Shown here piece after piece: positions 59,181-64,000 of a stretch of 64,000 nt of DNA (its first letter is position 1; each line of letters opens with the position of its first letter). Origin of the DNA: Glaesserella sp041814905 (GTDB lineage Bacteria; Pseudomonadota; Gammaproteobacteria; Enterobacterales; Pasteurellaceae); assembly GCF_041814905.1 (NCBI RefSeq), contig NZ_JBGXYA010000053.1, forward strand, positions 1 through 64,000. Direction: 5' to 3'. The position numbers were made by a program, and so were the translations under genes. A model generated the notes under the pieces. That model was not told the origin of the DNA. It searched no databases and was given only the letters and a program-made list of their open reading frames with translations.

Positions 59181-60431
59181 TTACGGTAATATCTTTTCCA
59201 AGCGCCATAAATCGGCAAATTCGGCTCGTGCTTTAACCAAGTGAGCAATGTCACCGTCTACCATCACTTCCGCTGCCTGTGGACGTGAATTATAGGTAGA
59301 TGACATCGTTGAACCGTAGGCTCCGGCAGAACGTACTGCAATCAAATCCCCTTCCGCTACCGCCAACTCACGTTGTTTACCCAGAAAATCGGAAGTCTCG
59401 CAAATCGGACCAACCACATCATAAACATGACGTTCTCGGTTTAATGTTTGATCGACTTCGATGATTCGCATATAGGCTTGATACAACGCTGGGCGAATCA
59501 TATCGTTCATACCTGTGTCCACAATGACAAAATTGCGGTCTTCGTTCTGTTTAATATATTCCACTTTGGTTACTAAAATACCCGCATTAGCGGTAATTGC
59601 CCGCCCCGGCTCTAAAATAATTTCCAAATTCGGATAATCTTTCAATTTTGCCAATAATGCCGCTGCATAATCGCTTGGGTGCGGCGGAATTTCATCCGTA
59701 TAAGGCACGCCCAAACCACCACCCAAATCTAAATGGTGCAACTCGATACCGTCTTGTTTTAACTGCTCTATTAACACGATTAAACGATCGGTTGCGTCTA
59801 AAAACGGTTGTAATTCGGTTAATTGCGAGCCGATATGGCAATCCATACCGATAATTCGGATATGCGGAAGAGTGTTTGCCAAACGGTAAACTTCACGCGC
59901 TTCCTTCACACTCACACCAAATTTGTTCTCTTTCAAACCAGTAGAAATATAGGGATGGGTTTTCGCATCTACATCCGGATTAACGCGCAAGGAGATGGGT
60001 GCAATTTTGCCCAATTGTCCCGCCACATCGTTGATTCGTTTTAATTCGGAAATCGATTCCACATTAAAACAACGAATCCCCACTTCTAATGCCCGGCTAA
60101 TTTCCGTATGGGATTTTGCCACACCGGAAAAAACCACTTTACTTGAATCACCGCCGGCAGCTAATACGCGTTCTAATTCACCTTGAGAAACAATATCAAA
60201 ACCGGAGCCTAAACGCGCCATTACGTTTAATAATGCAATATTCGAGTTAGATTTAATTGCAAAGCAGATTAAATGCGGGTGGTTTCCCAAAGCGCGATCA
60301 AAAGCATACCAATGACGTTCTAGTGTTGCTCGCGAGTAAATATAAACCGGGGTACCGAACTGTCGGGCAATATCACTCACTGCAACATCTTCGGCAAAAA
60401 GTTGCTGATTTTTATAATTAAAATAATCCAT
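59181..60431 (-). CDS. lysA: Diaminopimelate decarboxylase
   Basis: The 416-residue PLP enzyme (fold type III) has the Schiff-base Lys in FAIKSNSNIALL (Lys 60), the His/Gly phosphate-binding motifs DCHIGSQ and GGGLGVPY (about 188-230), EPGRAITANAG (about 268-278) and the active-site CETSDFLG near 342. It makes L-lysine from meso-diaminopimelate, the last step of the pathway. It follows lptM by 93 bases, which include an uptake signal. Confidence 0.96.
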   Translation of the reverse strand: MDYFNYKNQQLFAEDVAVSDIARQFGTPVYIYSRATLERHWYAFDRALGNHPHLICFAIKSNSNIALLNVMARLGSGFDIVSQGELERVLAAGGDSSKVVFSGVAKSHTEISRALEVGIRCFNVESISELKRINDVAGQLGKIAPISLRVNPDVDAKTHPYISTGLKENKFGVSVKEAREVYRLANTLPHIRIIGMDCHIGSQLTELQPFLDATDRLIVLIEQLKQDGIELHHLDLGGGLGVPYTDEIPPHPSDYAAALLAKLKDYPNLEIILEPGRAITANAGILVTKVEYIKQNEDRNFVIVDTGMNDMIRPALYQAYMRIIEVDQTLNRERHVYDVVGPICETSDFLGKQRELAVAEGDLIAVRSAGAYGSTMSSTYNSRPQAAEVMVDGDIAHLVKARAEFADLWRLEKILP

Positions 60432-60511
60432 CTATTTTCCTAATTGTGTTTGCGTCAATCACCAAACCCACCAAAAAACGAGCCGATTTTGGTAAATTTT
60501 TGGCTCAAAAC

Positions 60512-60521
60512 GACCGCTTGT
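60512..60521 (-). repeat. Uptake signal between lptM and lysA
   Basis: GACCGCTTGT with a TTTGGTAAATTTTTGGCTCAAAAC flank, just after the lptM stop. Confidence 0.75.
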
Positions 60522-60524
60522 AAT

Positions 60525-60641
60525 TTATTGCTCTGTCTCTGTTTGTGGCGGTGTTTGCTCCGGAAAATAAAGCGGTCCTTTAACTCCGCAAGCGGTTAAA
60601 CCGAAACTTGCCAAAACAAATATAAAAAGTAATTTTTTCAT
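60525..60641 (-). CDS. lptM: Small outer-membrane lipoprotein LptM (YifL)
   Basis: The 38-residue product MKKLLFIFVLASFGLTACGV plus KGPLYFPEQTPP has a lipobox (LTAC, Cys 18) and the conserved GVKGPLYFP segment directly after it. In E. coli, LptM associates with LptD-LptE and helps its disulfide maturation. The real start is the MKK at 60641; a longer upstream reading covers the terminator and is not likely. It lies upstream of lysA, its usual neighbourhood in related bacteria. Confidence 0.9.
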   Translation of the reverse strand: MKKLLFIFVLASFGLTACGVKGPLYFPEQTPPQTETEQ

Positions 60642-60708
60642 GGACATCTCCCCAAAAATATGTGGATTGTACCGAAGAAAACGGTTCAATGCACGCCTTC
60701 GGATAAAG

Positions 60709-60739
60709 AAAAAGCCGTTTGAACTAAAGTTCAAACGGC
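60709..60739 (-). terminator. Terminator after the glycine-zipper lipoprotein gene
   Basis: GCCGTTTGAAC (60714-60724) and GTTCAAACGGC (60729-60739) form an 11-base-pair stem around TAAA; on the minus strand it is followed by TTTTTC. Confidence 0.92.
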
Positions 60740-60759
60740 CTTCATTGTTTTGGGTTATG

Positions 60760-60963
60760 TTATTTGCCGATTTGGCTTCCAACTAACCCGCCCAGTGCAG
60801 CACCACCAAGCGTTGCACCGGTTGAACCACCAATAATATTTCCAGCAACACCGCCGACAGCTGCACCGATAGCAGTGTTCTTTTGGGTCCGACTTAACCC
60901 ATGGCACGCTGATAACGCCACAACTAACGATAATACGGTAAATGTTTTCACAATTGCTTTCAT
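60760..60963 (-). CDS. Glycine-zipper lipoprotein (OsmB-like)
   Basis: The 67 residues start MKAIVKTFTVLSLVVALSAC (lipobox LSAC, lipidated Cys 20) and end in a glycine zipper (GAAVGGVAGNIIGGSTGATL, AALGGLVGSQIGK). This is the OsmB/SlyB type of small outer-membrane or envelope lipoprotein, often induced by osmotic or envelope stress. The ATG at 60963 is used in place of one 12 bases earlier. It lies alone between terminators. Confidence 0.87.
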   Translation of the reverse strand: MKAIVKTFTVLSLVVALSACHGLSRTQKNTAIGAAVGGVAGNIIGGSTGATLGGAALGGLVGSQIGK

Positions 60964-61082
60964 ATTAAACCTCAATTATTGTTTTCCGATACGTAAATTA
61001 AAAGGACAACCTACGCAAATCCTAAGACGTTAGAATTACCTAAAAGTTCTGAACATTTATTCAATTGTATTATTTTTACGCA

Positions 61083-61112
61083 ATAAAGCGCGAATTCTAT
61101 TCAGCGCTTTAT
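61083..61112 (-). terminator. Hairpin after ngt
   Basis: ATAAAGCGC (61083-61091) and GCGCTTTAT (61104-61112) form a nine-base-pair stem with a 12-base loop, 19 bases after the ngt stop. Its T tract is poor. Confidence 0.55.
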
Positions 61113-61130
61113 GGATGGCATAATTTATAT

Positions 61131-63098
61131 CTATTGTTTAGATGATTTAGATTTTTTCTTTGTTGACTTTGGCGTTTTTAAAGCTGATTTCTCCGCTTGA
61201 ATAACTTCAAGCGAATCCGGTAGTAAATCTAATTCGATATTGTGCTGATCCGCCCATTCTTTCAGTTTAGTTAAGAAAATACGCCCCATCGGTCTAGCAT
61301 CACCGCTGAATAAGGTGTTTAACCCGTTATTCTCTATGATATGACGGCGTAATTCCAAACGTTCTTGGTGGTTCTCCGCCAAACGGATTGCGCATTCAAC
61401 ATATTCATCCACCGTATTTGCAATTAACCATTTCGGCAAGCCTAAACGTTTAAACAAACCTTCATCAATATGTTCGTGTACTTCCGGTCCGGTTTTACAA
61501 ACGCCAACTAAACCCAGCGTCACCATATCAATAATACCGTTGGTGTTACCGAATGGGAACGGATTCACCATCATATCGCAGTTATGTAAAACAGATAGAT
61601 ATTGCTGATAAGGTGAATGCGGATGCGCTGTCGCATGCTCACCTAAATAGCTCTTAATAAAACGCTCGACATACGGATGAGTCACGCCACTGGATTGACC
61701 TAAAGCGAAATGGAAATGCACTTTAACTTTGGCACGATCGCGAATTGCTTTTAATGCTTCCATAAAATAGGGGTTAAGCTTCATGGTGGTTGAAGCAATA
61801 CCAATATTGACGACTTCCGGATTGTCACGCATTCGATATTCCACATTTTGTGGTGCTAATGATGACGGTACATAAGGCAGCGCGTCTTTTGGTAAACGTA
61901 ATAAAGTTTCGCTAAAACATTTTTCCGAACCGACATAATCATCTTCTACAATGACATATTCGATAAAATCCGAATGCGTTGTCGCAGGATGACCTAAAGC
62001 AATCGCCTGAATCGGAGCCATACGTACATTGCTGGTAAAAATCGGGGTGAGATCCATGCCGATACTTGGCATATAAAGCACCGCTACACCATTTTTTTCG
62101 CAAATCTCTTTAATAAAGCCAAGACGTTGTAAGATAGTCGTATCTTCTAATAAATGGAATTCGTCAAATACATCTCTTCCCGCCTGATCAATGGTGTCAT
62201 TACCGACACCGATTAAATAAAAATGCTCTCGTGCGGCAATCATGGAAGTTGAATGAGTGCGGTAAATAGAATGAGAAGAGTTAAAGTGTTCCAATAACAC
62301 CATCATCACCGGTTTACCGCTTCGGTAACCAATATGGGTAATTGTTCTATCCTGCCAGTTTTCACTTAGCAAGTGACGACGTATTACTTGGTTCAATGAG
62401 CGTTTTACATCGTGTTTATTTTCTGCAATATCATAACTACAATGCATATACACATCGTGCGAAATACTGCTTGGAATATTATTCAGATTCTCTAATTGTG
62501 CTAATTTTTCAGGAAACCACTGTAAAATCGCCGAACGCTTGCCAAATGCTGCCCGCGTTCCGATAAAACGCGGAGATTGTAAAGCGAAACAGAGCGAAGA
62601 ACAAAGTAACGGATCTACATTCCATAACGTATCCAAACTCAACGATACATTAGATTCCGGTAAATAAAGAATACTAAACTTTATTAGTGCATTTTTATTA
62701 TTATCAATTTGCACTTCATTTAAATCGTCTTTATTCGGATTTTTATTGTAAGTGTGTAACACATGATCTGCATTCACATAAGGTGAGCTGGCAAAGATCA
62801 TTAAAATCCAGCGTTGAAAACCTAAAAAGCGTATTGCTCCGCTATCGGAAACGATAAAATTAGGATCACTAAATAAATTAGAGATTGCAACAGCCATACG
62901 AGTACAAAAATAAACTGTTTTCTCTTTTTCCAAATTAACAAGCTGTTCCGGAATATTGATTTCAATACCTTGGATACCGCCGAAATTACTATCAATGTGT
63001 CCTAAGATACTCAACAATTCAACACAAGCTGATTCGTAATTTTTGGCTTCAACATCCTGTTCGAAGCGAGACACGCTAGGTTGTTTTTTTTCTGACAT
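61131..63098 (-). CDS. ngt: Cytoplasmic N-glycosyltransferase (NGT/HMW1C-like, GT41)
   Basis: The 655-residue protein matches remembered A. pleuropneumoniae NGT/HMW1C (about 620 aa) for most of its length: VYFCTRMAVAISNLFSDPN, HDVYMHCSYD, FYMPSIGMD-like LYMPSIGMDLTPIF, QAIALGHPATTHSDFIEYVI and NPFPFGNTNGIIDMV. The enzyme adds glucose from UDP-glucose to Asn in N-x-S/T sites of adhesins in the cytosol. The ATG at 63098 follows AAGGAAG. The C-terminus has an extra tail of about 30 residues rich in Lys and Ser (TPKSTKKKSKSSKQ). Cotranscribed with rimO, 23 bases upstream. Confidence 0.92.
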   Translation of the reverse strand: MSEKKQPSVSRFEQDVEAKNYESACVELLSILGHIDSNFGGIQGIEINIPEQLVNLEKEKTVYFCTRMAVAISNLFSDPNFIVSDSGAIRFLGFQRWILMIFASSPYVNADHVLHTYNKNPNKDDLNEVQIDNNKNALIKFSILYLPESNVSLSLDTLWNVDPLLCSSLCFALQSPRFIGTRAAFGKRSAILQWFPEKLAQLENLNNIPSSISHDVYMHCSYDIAENKHDVKRSLNQVIRRHLLSENWQDRTITHIGYRSGKPVMMVLLEHFNSSHSIYRTHSTSMIAAREHFYLIGVGNDTIDQAGRDVFDEFHLLEDTTILQRLGFIKEICEKNGVAVLYMPSIGMDLTPIFTSNVRMAPIQAIALGHPATTHSDFIEYVIVEDDYVGSEKCFSETLLRLPKDALPYVPSSLAPQNVEYRMRDNPEVVNIGIASTTMKLNPYFMEALKAIRDRAKVKVHFHFALGQSSGVTHPYVERFIKSYLGEHATAHPHSPYQQYLSVLHNCDMMVNPFPFGNTNGIIDMVTLGLVGVCKTGPEVHEHIDEGLFKRLGLPKWLIANTVDEYVECAIRLAENHQERLELRRHIIENNGLNTLFSGDARPMGRIFLTKLKEWADQHNIELDLLPDSLEVIQAEKSALKTPKSTKKKSKSSKQ

Positions 63099-63121
63099 AA
63101 TGTCTTCCTTTTTATTATTTT

Positions 63122-64000
63122 TTACGCGTAAGTTCCCCACAGATCATATTCGTCTGCGTGAGTAATTGTGACCGGAATAATTTCTCCGACTTTCACTTCA
63201 TTATTTGAAAGATTGTCGATATAAACCATACCGTCAATTTCCGGTGCATCTGCCATAGAACGACCGATAATACCTTCATCATCAATTTCATCGATAATAA
63301 CCTCTATGGTTTTACCGATTTTCTGTTGTAATCGATCTGCAGAAATCTGTTGTTGTAACTGCATAAAACGATGGAAACGTTCTTCTTTCACTTCTTCCGG
63401 CACTTGGTCTGCCATATCCGTAGCAACCGCACCATCAACAGGGCTGAATTTAAAGCAACCGACACGATCTAACTGCGCCTCTTTCAAAAAATCCAATAAT
63501 AATTGGAAATCTTCTTCTGTCTCGCCGGGGAAGCCGACAATAAAAGTTGAACGTAGAGTTAAGTTCGGGCAAATTTCACGCCATTTTTTGATACGTTCCA
63601 ACGTACGTTCAATCGATCCCGGACGTTTCATTGCTTTTAAAATTTTCGGGCTGGCATGCTGTAACGGGATGTCCAAATACGGCAGAATTTTACCTTGAGC
63701 CATCAATGGAATTAAATTGTCCACATGCGGATACGGATAAACATAATGCAAACGCACCCAAACACCTAATGAACCAAGTTGTTCACACAAGGTGATCAAA
63801 TCGTTTTTGATTGGCATACCGTTCCAGAAAACGGTTTTTGAACTCGCCTCTTTTTTCTTATCCATCGCATAAGCTGAAGTATCCTGCGATACGACTAAAA
63901 TTTCTTTTACACCGGCATCAACAAGACGTTTGGCTTCATCCAACACCTGCACGATAGAGCGACTGTCTAAATCACCGCGCATTGACGGGATAATACAGAA
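63122..64000 (-). CDS. rimO: Ribosomal protein S12 methylthiotransferase RimO, partial
   Basis: The frame runs to the window edge, so the N-terminal UPF0004 domain and most of the radical-SAM CxxxCxxC loop are outside; FCIIPSMRGDLDSRS at the edge is the segment just after the cluster motif. The SAM domain follows (VVSQDTSAYAMDKKK, YLDIPLQHASPKILKAMKRPG, STFIVGFPGETEEDF) and the last 65 residues form the TRAM domain. It methylthiolates Asp 88 of S12. About 293 of 440 residues are visible. It is upstream of ngt on the same strand, the arrangement known from A. pleuropneumoniae. Confidence 0.95.
   Translation of the reverse strand, partial: FCIIPSMRGDLDSRSIVQVLDEAKRLVDAGVKEILVVSQDTSAYAMDKKKEASSKTVFWNGMPIKNDLITLCEQLGSLGVWVRLHYVYPYPHVDNLIPLMAQGKILPYLDIPLQHASPKILKAMKRPGSIERTLERIKKWREICPNLTLRSTFIVGFPGETEEDFQLLLDFLKEAQLDRVGCFKFSPVDGAVATDMADQVPEEVKEERFHRFMQLQQQISADRLQQKIGKTIEVIIDEIDDEGIIGRSMADAPEIDGMVYIDNLSNNEVKVGEIIPVTITHADEYDLWGTYA

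Noticed and set aside
1..64000. CRISPR array, tRNA, rRNA, insertion sequence or prophage
   Set aside because: I saw no regularly spaced direct repeats with unique spacers, no tRNA cloverleaf and no transposase or phage gene. The many similar short repeats are uptake signals.

Overview
The window is chromosomal DNA of a gamma-proteobacterium of the family Pasteurellaceae. The main clue is about 35 copies of the core ACAAGCGGT(C), the DNA uptake signal of the Actinobacillus pleuropneumoniae/Mannheimia branch (the 'Apl' type, not the Haemophilus AAGTGCGGT type). Other clues are a bifunctional GshF, a fused UlaA-UlaB permease, a dms operon ending in a NapF-like ferredoxin, and a close relative of the A. 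pleuropneumoniae cytoplasmic N-glycosyltransferase next to rimO. The species is not resolved.

Layout: 1-3540 is the promoter-proximal part of the S10 ribosomal operon (minus strand, rpsJ to a partial rplV) with its leader. 3660-8230 holds sxy/tfoX (the competence activator), fumC, a PACE efflux protein, dprA and def. sxy and dprA carry almost identical 22-bp CRP-S-type sites. 8300-10000 has a glutathione S-transferase and hldD. 10059-16600 is a minus-strand operon for a sucrose-type sugar: GH32 hydrolase, LacI regulator and an ABC importer. 16877-27060 is a mixed region: two regulators of LysR type, a zinc-type CDF exporter under a MerR-type promoter, a GNAT enzyme, esterases, tldD and prmA. 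27301-32346 is the anaerobic DMSO reductase operon behind a near-consensus FNR box.

32446-51297 is the most striking part: about 19 kb devoted to L-ascorbate, 2,3-diketo-L-gulonate and related sugars. Three uptake systems (an RbsABC-like ABC importer, a YiaMNO TRAP importer and an ascorbate PTS) feed one enzyme set: YiaK, a putative lactonase, LyxK, UlaG, UlaD, UlaE and UlaF. Together these would convert the substrates to D-xylulose 5-phosphate. Two local regulators (IclR/YiaJ type and DeoR/UlaR type) have recognisable candidate operators, including two arrays of GATTAT at an exact 10-bp period that overlap the -10 boxes of the divergent ula promoters.

51412-55431 is a LysR regulator with a DASS dicarboxylate transporter and a two-subunit tartrate/fumarate dehydratase. 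A 13-codon remnant of glutaredoxin 2 follows. 55741-60963 carries an HxpB-type phosphatase, an unlisted 53-residue membrane peptide, gshF, lysA, lptM and a glycine-zipper lipoprotein. 61131-64000 holds ngt and a partial rimO.

Many operon ends use a facing pair of uptake signals as the stem of a terminator-like hairpin. All assignments come from reading the sequence and from remembered family sequences; no database search was run.
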